NCBI GenBank assembly: GCA_964035575.1
Contig: OZ037914.1
Span: 320,176 to 384,175, forward strand
DNA length: 64,000 nt
DNA from: Rhynchopus sp. YZ270_cl-10
Taxonomy: Eukaryota; Euglenozoa; Diplonemea; Diplonemida; Diplonemidae
Reading direction: 5' to 3'
Position numbers and translations under genes: made by a program. Under the pieces are notes generated by a model. That model did no database searches. It had not been told where the DNA came from and saw only the letters and a list, made by a program, of their open reading frames with translations. Of the stretch, positions 54,301 to 62,012 are shown one piece after another (within the stretch, counting starts at the first letter, position 1; each line of letters starts with the position of its first letter).

Positions 54301-57300
54301 GCTCGCATAAAACGAAATCAACTCGAGGTCCACCAGATCCGCATTGAAACTCTGTTGAGAAGGCATCGCATCGCCCAATTCTTCGCAAAATTCTCGGATT
54401 ATTTCATGCCGTGCATGCTCTTCATTGACACACTCTGGAGTGGGAACCCCTGTAGTGGTAACAGTGGAGGTACGACTTCTGCTGCTATTCGTGTCATTTT
54501 GGAGTTTGGTGTCGTTTGGTGGTGCGTTTAGTGTACGAACGATTCGTTGGTGCAGTGTGGTAGTGGATGCAAAGTATGTATGTTCACGTAGAGCAACCTC
54601 TGCAGCCTCAGGGCATTCCTTTAATAAGCCTCGCAATGCGGTGCTGTATTCTGTGATAACATCTAACCTCGCTGCTTCTTCTGCTCTGAACGTTTCAGTC
54701 TGCAGCTCTGCCCTCCCACTCTCCCTTCTCCGCTCCCTTCTCTTTGCCTCCATTCTCTCCAACTGATCCTTCTGCAATATACAATACCCATTATCAAAGA
54801 CGACCAGAACATTCAACATTACATTCGCATAGTGCAATGACACCACTCTTTGGTCATGCTCAAAGGATTTTATGGTGCCATCAAATTCAAACCGTTCTAT
54901 TGGGAACCCTTTGTTGACTGTTATCAAACTGGTCTCTGGAGTAGCGCAAGCAGTATGGAGAACTTCACTATACATGCTTCTCAAAAGAAACAACCCTGCA
55001 AATTGCATTGGATCTGACGACCCTTCTGTTATAGAGAGAAGATGTGGGTTGACTATTCCTGCAAAGTCCTGCATGGCAAGATCTACCATGGGGGTAACAT
55101 CGACGGTCAGGTCGTATGAGCAGAAGGTATCGCTATAGGCTGGGACCCCTTTGCGTGAGAGGTATTCAGGCCAGTAGTCGTTGAAGGGGGAAATGCTGCG
55201 CATCTTCTTCAATGCTTCTGGGGCCATGAGAAAACAGGGTTCATAATCGGAGGCACCCTGTTCAGATTCAATATCCGTGTATTCATCAAAGATTTGCTTG
55301 CGTTTGAGGATAAGGCCATCAATGCTCCGTTCGTTGTCAGAGGTAAATGAAGGGATTTGTGTCAAAAAATCGTTCAATTTGTGTCGCAACCTCCGCGCTT
55401 TGGTTACCAAGAAGTACGCCGCATTCACCGCAGCAATCCCTGAGGAGAGAGGTGAGGTGTTCATCACCAGATGCTCCACGTCCAAGGTCAGCCTCGTCAC
55501 CCTCTCTTGCATTTCCTTTATCAAATCCAGGTCGTCCGTGTGGACGTGGCCGTTCATGGTGCACCACTGCGCTTCTGTGATGTGAACCTCCTTTAAAGCT
55601 TCGGTATACTGTGAAGGAAACTGTGACAGTTCTTTTGCCTGTCTTGCGACAACTACATCGGGGAGCACCGGGTTCTGCAGAACCCGGGAGTTTAAACTGC
55701 GAAACTCTCTGAGTCTCAGATCACGTATGGCGACAGCCTGTTTCCGCCATTTTGAGGAAATCACCTCCCCGGTACGCAGACTGTCAAACACGATTTCTCG
55801 AAAGCCTAGCTCGCATTCTGCTTCGAGGGCACCGATTTTTGTCGAAAATTGAAGCCAACCAGACCACCACGAGGTAATCTCCACACCCTCTACATGCTGG
55901 CGCAACCAGAGAAGGTGCAGGGAGTGCTTACTGATGTAGGGCAGAATCTTTTTATCAAAGGGCACCTCCCGCTCGCCGGAACGGTACACTGCGTTGAGAA
56001 TCTGCGACAGCGCGTCCACAGAGGAATACTCCTGAGCCTCGATGTAGTCAGGCATGCGCGCTGACAGCTCTGTTAAGGGCAGACTCTTCCACAGAGTGAT
56101 CCCCGTCGTACATCGGATGATGGCAGCAACCAGCCGGAGAATCACCTCGTCGTTGTTGAGAATCACTGCGGTGGTCAGCTTTTCTTCGTTGGCCCCAAGG
56201 AGGAGTTGAGGAATGAGAGGCGGGTGGTCCGCAATGAACTCAATCGTATTCGCGCATTTCACCAAAACCTGCGCTCCAAAGTCGTCCACCTTCAACAATA
56301 TGTCTAACAATATAGCGCAATTCTCTACCCTCGCCACCTCTACCCCACACGGTACACACCCTGCCACCCCTTTCTGCACTACACTCAATAGCATCGACAG
56401 CCCCCTTTGTACCTCCTTATCGGATCGGTATTTGTCGCTGTTGTTGACGATCTCTGCAATGCATTTGAACCCTCCCGACACAATGCTCTCATTATTAGGG
56501 TGATGCAGAAGGTCGTATGGAGACAACACAATATAAATCAAATGCCAAATATATCCCCAAAATCCGTTTTGGAGCTCCCGATGCATTTTTCGCGAAATAA
56601 CGTCAGATTGTTGCAGAAGCATAAAAAGCGCGGGTTTTAAACCGCACGCAATAAGCTTTGAAGCATTTGCATATGAAGTGCTACACAGAATCGTTGTAGT
56701 GCATAGCGCTGAATACAAATGCACGCCGTCGCTCTGATCGGAAGTCAAATCTGATATAAGGCGCGCCGCGCCTCTCCTTGAAAGGATTGCTGTTGAAAAC
56801 AGAGCAGTATCCTTCCCGGTTACGGCTAAGGCTAATAGAGTCATAGAGTGAAGACCATGAGGGTCGTGCACTGATGACACACCTTCTCCGACCTGAGAGT
56901 AGAAGACCTTCATGTTGGGGTATACGTCTGTCATAAGTTTGACTATTTCTGGTTCCAAATCGGTTCGTTTCTGCCGTACAACAATGCAATACAATGACAC
57001 CGTCATCCTCAACAGCAACGACGGATACTCAAACCCCCCATACCGATTCGCCGCACCACATAACGTTAGCGCCCTATGAATCAACTTCGCAACCCCACAG
57101 CGAATAAGCACCAAGGTACTATTACTACCATTGTTCTTAGGGTGGTGTGACGTGAGATACAACGTCAAAAACACAAAATCCTCGACCATCGCAACCGGGT
57201 CATCCATCTCCGCAATCTCTAAGTCAAACATGAGTTGTGCTGGAGGGGGGCTTTTCAGATAGACCAAGGTATTCGCAAGGGTTTCCCAAAGACGTTCGCA

Positions 57301-57657
57301 GAACTCTCTACAGACAATAGACTTCCGGTATCGGCGGAGGTCGGGGAGTTGTGCGAGACCTACAAAGTTTTGGATATCACTGTCGGTCATAGGGGGCTTG
57401 GTGGGTTGGAGAAACTCTACTATTCCTCTTTGGCTGAGACACCTTGTAGCGCCGGACTCTGGTGCAGAGGGGGGTGGTAGTGACGTCGTTGTGGTGGAGT
57501 TTGCAGGAGGAGGAGGAGGAGGAGGAGGAGGGAAGCACAGCACGCTAGGGGTATACACAGGGCTCGTCGCCTCAGCGGTTTCACGGTGTTGGCGGTCCAC
57601 TGCATCTTCATCAAAGACAGGCCAGTGGCGGTGGGAGTACGTAACAAGTTTTCGCAT
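45310..57657 (-). CDS. 4115-residue single-exon protein, ARM/HEAT-like N-terminus and long helical body
   Basis: One uninterrupted 12.3-kb frame from ATG at 57657. Residues 1-90 are low complexity with a polyproline run. About 95-620 has the alternating Leu-rich amphipathic helices of an ARM/HEAT solenoid (for example LVLIRCGVAKLIHRALTLCG, ALVLLDILL-like helices). The remaining 3400 residues are almost wholly predicted helical, rich in Glu, Arg, Trp and Leu, with many short coiled-coil-like stretches (RREMEAEFFALY; KKKQAKERSDLNFTQEVELRRK), and no enzyme motif, signal peptide or membrane segment. I do not recognise a family. Size and composition suggest a cytoskeletal or flagellar scaffold, which is inference. 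The absence of introns over 12 kb contrasts with the intron-bearing neighbours. Confidence 0.9.
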   Translation of the reverse strand: MRKLVTYSHRHWPVFDEDAVDRQHRETAEATSPVYTPSVLCFPPPPPPPPPANSTTTTSLPPPSAPESGATRCLSQRGIVEFLQPTKPPMTDSDIQNFVGLAQLPDLRRYRKSIVCREFCERLWETLANTLVYLKSPPPAQLMFDLEIAEMDDPVAMVEDFVFLTLYLTSHHPKNNGSNSTLVLIRCGVAKLIHRALTLCGAANRYGGFEYPSLLLRMTVSLYCIVVRQKRTDLEPEIVKLMTDVYPNMKVFYSQVGEGVSSVHDPHGLHSMTLLALAVTGKDTALFSTAILSRRGAARLISDLTSDQSDGVHLYSALCTTTILCSTSYANASKLIACGLKPALFMLLQQSDVISRKMHRELQNGFWGYIWHLIYIVLSPYDLLHHPNNESIVSGGFKCIAEIVNNSDKYRSDKEVQRGLSMLLSVVQKGVAGCVPCGVEVARVENCAILLDILLKVDDFGAQVLVKCANTIEFIADHPPLIPQLLLGANEEKLTTAVILNNDEVILRLVAAIIRCTTGITLWKSLPLTELSARMPDYIEAQEYSSVDALSQILNAVYRSGEREVPFDKKILPYISKHSLHLLWLRQHVEGVEITSWWSGWLQFSTKIGALEAECELGFREIVFDSLRTGEVISSKWRKQAVAIRDLRLREFRSLNSRVLQNPVLPDVVVARQAKELSQFPSQYTEALKEVHITEAQWCTMNGHVHTDDLDLIKEMQERVTRLTLDVEHLVMNTSPLSSGIAAVNAAYFLVTKARRLRHKLNDFLTQIPSFTSDNERSIDGLILKRKQIFDEYTDIESEQGASDYEPCFLMAPEALKKMRSISPFNDYWPEYLSRKGVPAYSDTFCSYDLTVDVTPMVDLAMQDFAGIVNPHLLSITEGSSDPMQFAGLFLLRSMYSEVLHTACATPETSLITVNKGFPIERFEFDGTIKSFEHDQRVVSLHYANVMLNVLVVFDNGYCILQKDQLERMEAKRRERRRESGRAELQTETFRAEEAARLDVITEYSTALRGLLKECPEAAEVALREHTYFASTTTLHQRIVRTLNAPPNDTKLQNDTNSSRSRTSTVTTTGVPTPECVNEEHARHEIIREFCEELGDAMPSQQSFNADLVDLELISFYASKVRGGASRTQHFLEDVSELCAHELQSRLEVLEAATHEWCIHVVAAYCGMVEWGCASPLYSGDVASIGFPPQTPLDTATTATRFTTASSSALSWDTLPGLDDVQGSFDFSKGARSLLHLDSATEGYEHRMLEVAIEERSLRWRCMQEEAHQHRFVLGVWGVAELYKFQISELTTQHVAQRKDIIDSEANLFKLLLKYAEHSTLQTLHLVTLEGMKTRERGAILALKKKQAKERSDLNFTQEVELRRKKDDTQVGAKQAMQRSFAEIKWDKQVMVLAERHHKEREAFTVDQAGRLATFAAETSKLELLSTQKSCHIDTLHVASAEHSHSRVCDFIRAKTELAYCSSKALTLWSTLNPDDQSSAMLSLARTTTLCTLKSVSLKELHDFELRRLNSGCQYERACLTSQLTEASSCAAYIAVSSDREVHTPPTPMHIVCQELESGVQEDARKLVAKETLFSVFNEVAERWERAVWAVHIPFYPLQLPGVGLKEGTEPTNTAHFLTNSPSFIKPTNWTEWQTLLQEVYTDEDGKSLLDASAIRSDEPLCEAITEEHLQAGNNWVSTYQEDIAARKVLVSEMEADIVLKGVYIVGRDQVAAMDKVKKNVQEEGRYFGTLWRYYRETTKSASEVTQDCIFFTFLRQRLEKVVALGVETYQNEVAKGPLTAAVEPTTQDEKGNDATSELLHASQANTTQWIISFESAVSLLFETDMRAILLAKRCTYYIKKLRVIRSALEEYSRRFAKCPAESHADGSNTAATTSLKENLQAHFALLQSETEAEYTANDARLRATRAHRLEANIQKMREVATAHLKMEVKSALNNYIKAEWVQATENAISSKRKKNKVISTLVKEQLRRTTAKAFTRQSYQEQAVELQHMRTALSDLLQKNQLGALQFPPLPTFVHVLRFIPLRSYHYAEEEENAYQEEAAAITADCVATSRVLYLMSFLPKQPARIDAVLGTSLGKWGSIQLDHKTLLQLVKKAENKSYKVEFDAFVGEMVLRHNVRFEPWSPIDRKVLEMSEHIKKRLGAGHNKMEKVVRPRDEAMEKILKISDVSVRIEEMGQTQRALTLQFMDTVRSFHISQISKTQNVTGSIDEFETELLYWVKLIQSSLRWSIYCVNDFPCTPSLWNLPSDASQLTNKILLSLITYFCMVSLKLTTIQDKEEHAAMADDLQKIITGRIMMLKYSNEHISKPKMALETAQCLQRLAFEQKVHSELSSIHGAWSVLSSKQGNALSIEANKEFFKQTYALFIDYEGERDELLTRHKSERTVALFGDFRQSSGTEATPTHEPDRSILETISEVFFVEILSRTDIETAESSGRNEVLQCWETDCVERRRTLFYEQYSVRKDILVEESRATASVLAGHIHNIVLSGELQGRILAKLSLFESAAADFHATSLRIDTENLMNEEAGELGWRQEYDQTVLHPGADTGEEERFLKKWVRSRSTRVALTADNSKPTHSKTPHEECLQELLLMISPAYLKGEFFLSFLLWKEQEERCAIEVDLLTVYESAERSTHEESLDESHRVLMKGWSYCIAELRQLEEEMARMESGSGGGTSSSTHITVGNSFEDSFCAEMKYWLLARHRWVKEYTEDWMKDEEEEGIDVATPSIFCKGDDLSRAANLAESYNIVSTAVLSEASRYSALLSRVRAEADTVRNLIEAEGPSTEAAIALLVVSYAGLVFPEKQKTLGRYGFIKEVLGERARIELECHREMVFLCSRNVGYIVAHRQRAVMVESFDALSYNERDSVCRAFAAERLVAEGGVQRSGSFVKQASFQFLLQTPGLCEMNILFNPTHVAQHRTEDDDHDVCGIFFPFLEQLQHQALELLRYEQPPINLEALKNTITPSFDFTFNSTTDISVAPSGHLSERHSSIRDEICAEETDAFLSVVTLFAKELFTNEFYAELREAYTKWDSLREDQAKESQLFKDIVKTADISLKESTNSQRREMEAEFFALYDANKDKGDLTCIQEYHIIETEEAHHITTSTSRDLEDFKISLRNAFTSRHILVDSQKDAIRRTAPLLRTKYVHKIAAFCKRFDPNASAAVSWLEKIDQNLAFLDSVYSSENDHILYDEMNGRSTIIRAWREQHIAMTHSVPGAWLQNALGSRELHRTAAIETLRSRFALETYTLLGQSLFDKSPAVDVATVLKRASSAEEAQREAGEVDFFTNARSWDRTVKRETRCLAYSSTTVDLPHNIKASEGSAEDPHQSHIWVTRETFAWSAVFYGSTPPLLARQTLPYEVNLQEACDDASKHAEEELERHCVVITEAVERRVLEGSHLTLQQCCRRHRVCSEERSFREELQYEAAMKAGVQRVLLQLRREVDEGHHSAFFGMKDVGLTHQMCQYEALSVFGSIVTQTHTNQQYYIPLNEVQATRNSVDSLDILHQKICTVKSNANTLLTLLAVQRDSFMTLLLEEYKERAAIVPIAEGEDFALCANFLNVFLSAIEVNTANPQNGYNREAVLSPTTLAIEESAELATAVLAAGDALRVVAPQNLFVLDLQSSEGAVRWKALQEIEVGEAFARNLISTSQMNFTEAWACRARWAEKACGFYTELCATKGMVASIVQTIHWQRWRMTVGVLLRKKEGRMNTELRSVDEYVRSRVVWMKDVFFDLRALEVQSEMVHSAATQLCEKDPVCPEQHEVLAPLPKRSSKITSLYSEELLARHVTDVTETATREKLELLCSLNHEGVVMTDAHTTHFAKLWKWYSTSIPRLFLIGRTLRLRSERPVFVIKQTLAETTDLVLMKEQRTKQGAIIASEAKGFTSIRRSELKQRHISECTKRKTEMFCVSEGILRSIFSLRGWFLETQLITLMDGVEREALFTLYAVLSTELSAWDALQAAFVEDLKTALDVKKANVVQTFTSLRYALTMKESKERNELLNILKQWLAAADTSGDVYLTIAPPTNTQCYELVRVGVQSGIAELRVHLQGRYPTVASLPIGLFAHGQSLPSYHKCAKYASCVIHVMVQPHRKRTPLASLDAFTSDKPLGLLPPLEAAAMPRRAA

Positions 57658-57683
57658 TTTTAAAAGATGGTGAAAAAAAGGGT

Positions 57684-57700
57684 GAAAATCTAAGCCTTGG
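57684..57700 (-). promoter_or_regulatory. Leader motif copy upstream of the 4115-residue gene
   Basis: Minus-strand CCAAGGCTTAGATTTTC, about 27 bases before the ATG, matches the GGCTTAG core of the motif at 657-680. Confidence 0.3.
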
Positions 57701-58581
57701 TTGGGGTCACCTCAAAAACCTCTGAAATTTTCGTGAAATTTGTGGAAGAGGAGGGGGAGGAGGGAGAGGAGAAAAAGAAAGAAAAATTGGGTGGTGAGGA
57801 AGATGGTTTTGGCGGGTTCTATAAAAAAAATTGTTTTGAAAAAAAAGGGAGGGAGGAAGTTGAAAGTGCAAACGCAACACCGTTCATCGGCGGACGCAGG
57901 TACTGTATGAAATGCAAAAAGGTTTATTAAGATTAGATGAAACTTCATTGTATCAGAAAACCCTTGAAAAAGAGAGATATAAAATATCAAAGAAAAAACA
58001 CTCTATTTCCCGTAACGTTATCTAAAAAACAAAAAACGCGATCTAAATATCAGTTTTTTTTTGCTGCAACACATGACTCTAAAAAAGAGAATGGAATCGG
58101 TGGATGTGTTGCACATTCACGAACACCTCCACCCTCCTCCAATACGAACACTTTGCAAGATAATTATGCCTCTCGTACAACAGCACATATCATACATAAA
58201 ACACACGAAAACCAAAATTTGGTGTGGCTGACGGACCCTAAAATAGCAGAAAATAGCATAAAAATAGCACCCCCCTTTCAGCCACACCAAAAATTTGAAT
58301 GAATGAATATGCCCACAAACACACAGCTATTCCACTATCGGTTGCCGTGCTGGGAAAGACAACCGCCTTGACCCATTGTACAACAAACCTTGAGACAAAC
58401 AAAGGGCACTATACAAAGCACTTGAACCCTTCCAAGAAACATATGAGACAAACCACGCACCCCGTTCATAAGTACACAGTAAGCAGTGAGCGCAGCGAGC
58501 TACGTCTTGGCAGGTCTAGAGAATATAAATGAATGAGAGCTATTCTCTCCCTCCCTCCCTCTTCTCTCATCACAGCCCACA
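57701..58581. other. Intergenic between calpain-like and 4115-residue genes
   Basis: No gene. It contains the GTTGAAAGTGCAAACGC ... CGTTCATCGGCGGACGCAGG module (57859-57900; compare 40679-40719), a 70-bp miniature element and a GTGAGCGCAGCGAGC palindrome (about 58486-58500). Confidence 0.6.
58220..58289. mobile_element. 70-bp miniature element, TGGTGTGGCTGA family
   Basis: TGGTGTGGCTGA ... TCAGCCACACCA with AAAATT on both sides (58214-58219, 58290-58295). The interior AAAATAGCA repeats and CACCCCCCTTTCAGCC resemble the 58-bp copies at 6810 and 18605. The flanking duplication reads as 6 rather than 5 bases. Confidence 0.85.
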
Positions 58582-61447
58582 TCACCTCACATCCGGTGCC
58601 GTATCATGACGCTCCACAAGAACAAACGCAGACCTTGCAAAGACACGCAACGTAAACGCGAGGTCCGCTTTCTGCTGTCGGAGGGTCTCGAGCATACGTG
58701 GGTTGAGGTGTCTCGGGTCGCATGTAGGCACCAGGAAGTACGACCCTGCAGGCACAGTTGCACACCCATACTGTGTCAAAGGCCCCTGCTGCAGATGGTG
58801 CTGTAACTGCACATTCCGCTTCCCTTGCTGCAACGCTGGTGCCCGCAGATTGCTTTCCGGCACCAATTTGAACCCCATCTCGTACCCCTGAGTATGCGCC
58901 TCCTCGCTTACCCTTGGATCCCTCTCTTGGATGCTGATAAACACTTTGCATGCTTGCGTTAATTGCATTTGGTAGTACGGCACCTTTGGACGATGGGGAC
59001 TGTACACCATGTTACCAGACAAACTCAATTCATTCCATCCGGTAAACTCCTTCACGGCAGCTGTATATTCAAAGTGGTTGAGAAGGTCGACGTACTCCAT
59101 CCAGAAGGAGCCGTCTCTTTCGGTTCTGGGGCAGAGGGCGGAGGCGAGGCGGGGGGCGTCTTGCCATTCTAGCGCATCAGGTGACCATGAACCTGTCCAA
59201 GCAACGTCTCCATACGGTGCGTGCAGTCGTAGTAGACGGATAGGTTTGCGGCTTTCTGAAGGAATCTCTGCGGTCGCAGTTTCAAGAATGCGGTACACCG
59301 CACCCCTCGCAAGACCTTGCGTGGTTTCCGAAGCCACCGCCACAACCTCCGCAGAGTTATCCACCAACAATTCATCAAGACCCTCCCACATTACATCACA
59401 AAACACCTCCAAAGCCGCAGCCCTCGCTTCAGGCGCAGCCTCATGAGACCACGGTGCAACAAACCTCTCCGATCTCGGATGCGGTAACGACGGAACCAAC
59501 GCAACACCGCCACTCATATCACACAACGCCTCAGCAACATGAGAGTAGGGATGCCGCAGGCCAGGAGAAGGGCGTTTGCTAAGAGGATGGGTAGAGGTGA
59601 GGGTGCCATATCCGTTACAAATCTTTGCCAACGCTTTGATGATGAGAGTGAGGAACATTCCCCCTGGAGCACCTCGGAGAATCGGTAGTAACGGCCTCCC
59701 TTCTGCGTCACATGGTACCAGGTCGTCCACTACTACGTACCGCCAGGATGCGTCGATGAAGAAGCGCACGACATAGATGCCATGTGGGTTTTCCTTATCA
59801 GGGTGCATCATAAAGCGAGCACCACCCATGTTCCTAGCAGAGGTAGGGTCTCTCTGTGCCTCTCTCCCCTGCGCGCTGAATTCTTGTATAACAACAGCCA
59901 AACAACTCATCACCCAATGCGCCAAATCGGTCGGCCCCCAATCAATATCATCAAACGACGGCGCCTCAGTCAGAACACCAAACAGCTCTGCACCGGGAGA
60001 TATATCGGGAAGACGACGAAACAGCACTTCCCCTCCATTTCTTAAAGAAGAGGTCAGAACAGGGTCGACCGCATCGGTATCAAAATCGTAGTCACGGAAG
60101 GCACAACCGTATTTAGAGCAGAGTGAAAGCAAACCGTCTACGGGGTTGACCGAAAAGAACGTTCTAGAAGAGTTTGGCTTGTATTCAGGGTGGTTCCTGT
60201 AGAATGAGTCCAATGCAGGTCTGGGGAGCACATTGTTGTTGGCAGCCTCCGGGTGTGGTGTGCGTTGCGCAAGGCTGTTGCGTGGTGGTGCCTGCGTCAG
60301 TGTGTCGTGCAGGAGAATGCCCTTATTGCGTGGTGGGCTAGCCCGGTGTGTCTCAGCCACGGCCAGGTCGTGCTCGATCAACGCATGGGGGTGTGCAGAA
60401 GCATGTCCATGTGAATGATGTGGATGCAGCCCCAACCCCATTGCCTTCGCCTCAGCCATCTCCTGGGAAGCGGCATGCACCTCGGCAGTCAAGGTAGCGA
60501 CACGGTGTTCGAGCATCTGAGAGAGAGAGAGAGGGAGAGGGGGGTCCGGAAAGATAAAAAGACCAGTCTTTATTCTTTGCTCAAAGTCAAACAAGTTTGT
60601 GTTGAAGAGAAAAAGCCCCCCCCCCCCCCCCCCCTAACCAAAAACAAACCCGATGTGAAGTAAAACGTACGGGGGAGGAGAAACACACCGACTAGGGAAT
60701 CAAAAATTGAAAATCCTGATGAAGGAGGTGTTGTTTATTCCCGGTCCCCTTCCAACCTTACCGTAAGTAAGTGGTAGAAAATATCAAAAAGTGAGAGGAA
60801 TTGTCGCTATTATTTTTATGTCTTTTTATCCGAACCCCCCAATCCGCAGCAAAGCTGCTCAAACAAGTTTGATTGTGAGGAGAGGGGAGAGGGAGAGGGG
60901 AGGGGGTGTTTAAAGTGGAGGTGGTGGCGGTGGTGGTGGTGGAGGTGGGGTGGGGAAATGATAATCAGATTGGTTTATTTGTAGACGGGGGCTTTGACAA
61001 AAAATGTACTTCGCTATGTGCACCTTAAAGTGATGCCGTTCAGAGGGGGGGGGGGGGGGAGGTGTGAGGGGGTGTAAGGGGAGGAAGGGTAAGGGGGTGT
61101 AACATACATCTCTCTCTGCCAGGATCTGAACAACCTCTGGCTGGGGCGAGAGTGGGTCGACTAGGGGCAGAGGTAACATCGGTGGTGCCTGCGTGTTGTG
61201 TTGTTTATGGAGTGTTGTTTTTTTGCGTGATAACATAAAAACGCAAAAACACAAAAAAAATCGAAAAAGGTTTATAAGATGAACCTTTTGTAAGCCTCTT
61301 GGGCTTAGCCATCTTGTGTGTGTGTGGATATTGGAATCAAAATTGTAGGGAATGTGCTCTAAAACATACCTCCTGTGGCATTTCTGGCATCGCCTGTACG
61401 ATTTCACCATGTCTATTCCGTGCATGGGTGTTGACTGATTCGCGAAG
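58582..61447 (-). CDS. Calpain-like protein without the catalytic triad (at least 3 exons)
   Basis: Exons: 58582-60516 (644 codons), 61108-61188 (27) and 61370-61447 (26), all phase 0 with GT-AG ends; the spliced N-terminus continues as a coiled coil (QILAERD|MLEHRVATLTAEV). The start exon lies further upstream and is unresolved; ATG at 61773 (MGNS…) is one candidate. Numbering the main exon from its Met: the calpain core runs about 115-520, with typical landmarks RYVVVDDLVP, GYGTL and DGSFWMEYVDLLNHF, followed by a domain III-like part. The catalytic positions are replaced: LAHW (198-201) for GDCW, GAVY (405-408) for GHAY, HAPYG (432-436) for RNPWG. So it should not be a protease, like many calpain-like proteins of kinetoplastids. 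A His-rich stretch (HPHHSHGHASAHPH) precedes the core. Confidence 0.8.
60600..61107. other. Intron region of the calpain-like gene with homopolymer and hairpin motifs
   Basis: A C-run (60617-60633), a GCAGCAAAGCTGC hairpin (60849-60861; compare 6436-6452), and purine-rich GGTGGTGGCGG stretches. No coding exon supported between 60517 and 61107. Confidence 0.5.
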
Positions 61448-61786
61448 CTGTGTGTGTGGATAGTTGGAATATAAAAATGAAAGGAAAATACGATAATTAC
61501 GCTAAGTTATTAATATACGCGAGGGGAAAGTAGGTGTGGAGAGAGTGGGAGTGGAAAAAAGCGGAACAAATGTAATCAAGATCTGCCTTTTTTTCTTTCC
61601 TTTTTTTTGTATTTCGCTTCGCTCTTTTTCTGACTTTTTGAAAACTTCGATTGTGTTTTTTTCTCCTATTTTTTGTCCCCCACCCATTCCCGAAACCTAA
61701 AAGAAGTAGAATCCCCAAAACTCTCAGAAAGTCCTGAATCGACCTTCAACAACACCTACCCTGAATTCCCCATTTTAAAAAGAAAA

Positions 61787-61810
61787 GTTTGTAAGATGAA
61801 CCTAAGCCTC
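61787..61810 (-). promoter_or_regulatory. Leader motif copy upstream of a candidate start at 61773
   Basis: An exact GAGGCTTAGGTTCATCTTAC on the minus strand, 14 bases before an ATG that reads MGNS and is followed within 12 bases by a GTAGGTG donor-like site. It also lies about 200 bases past the Aquarius stop, so a 3'-end role is possible. Confidence 0.35.
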
Positions 61811-62012
61811 TCGCTGTGTCATCTAAACAAAGTCATTACACCTTTTCCCCTTTTTTACCTTTTTTTTTGGGAACATATTTTCCCAAAAGGAACTATTCAC
61901 CATCTTTTTCAAAACTAAAAAAACTATGGTGATCCTAAACTTCTCATGACCTCCATAAAGGGTACCAAAAAGATAGAATCGCTTTTTTTTTTTTTTTTTG
62001 CTTTTTTTCTCC

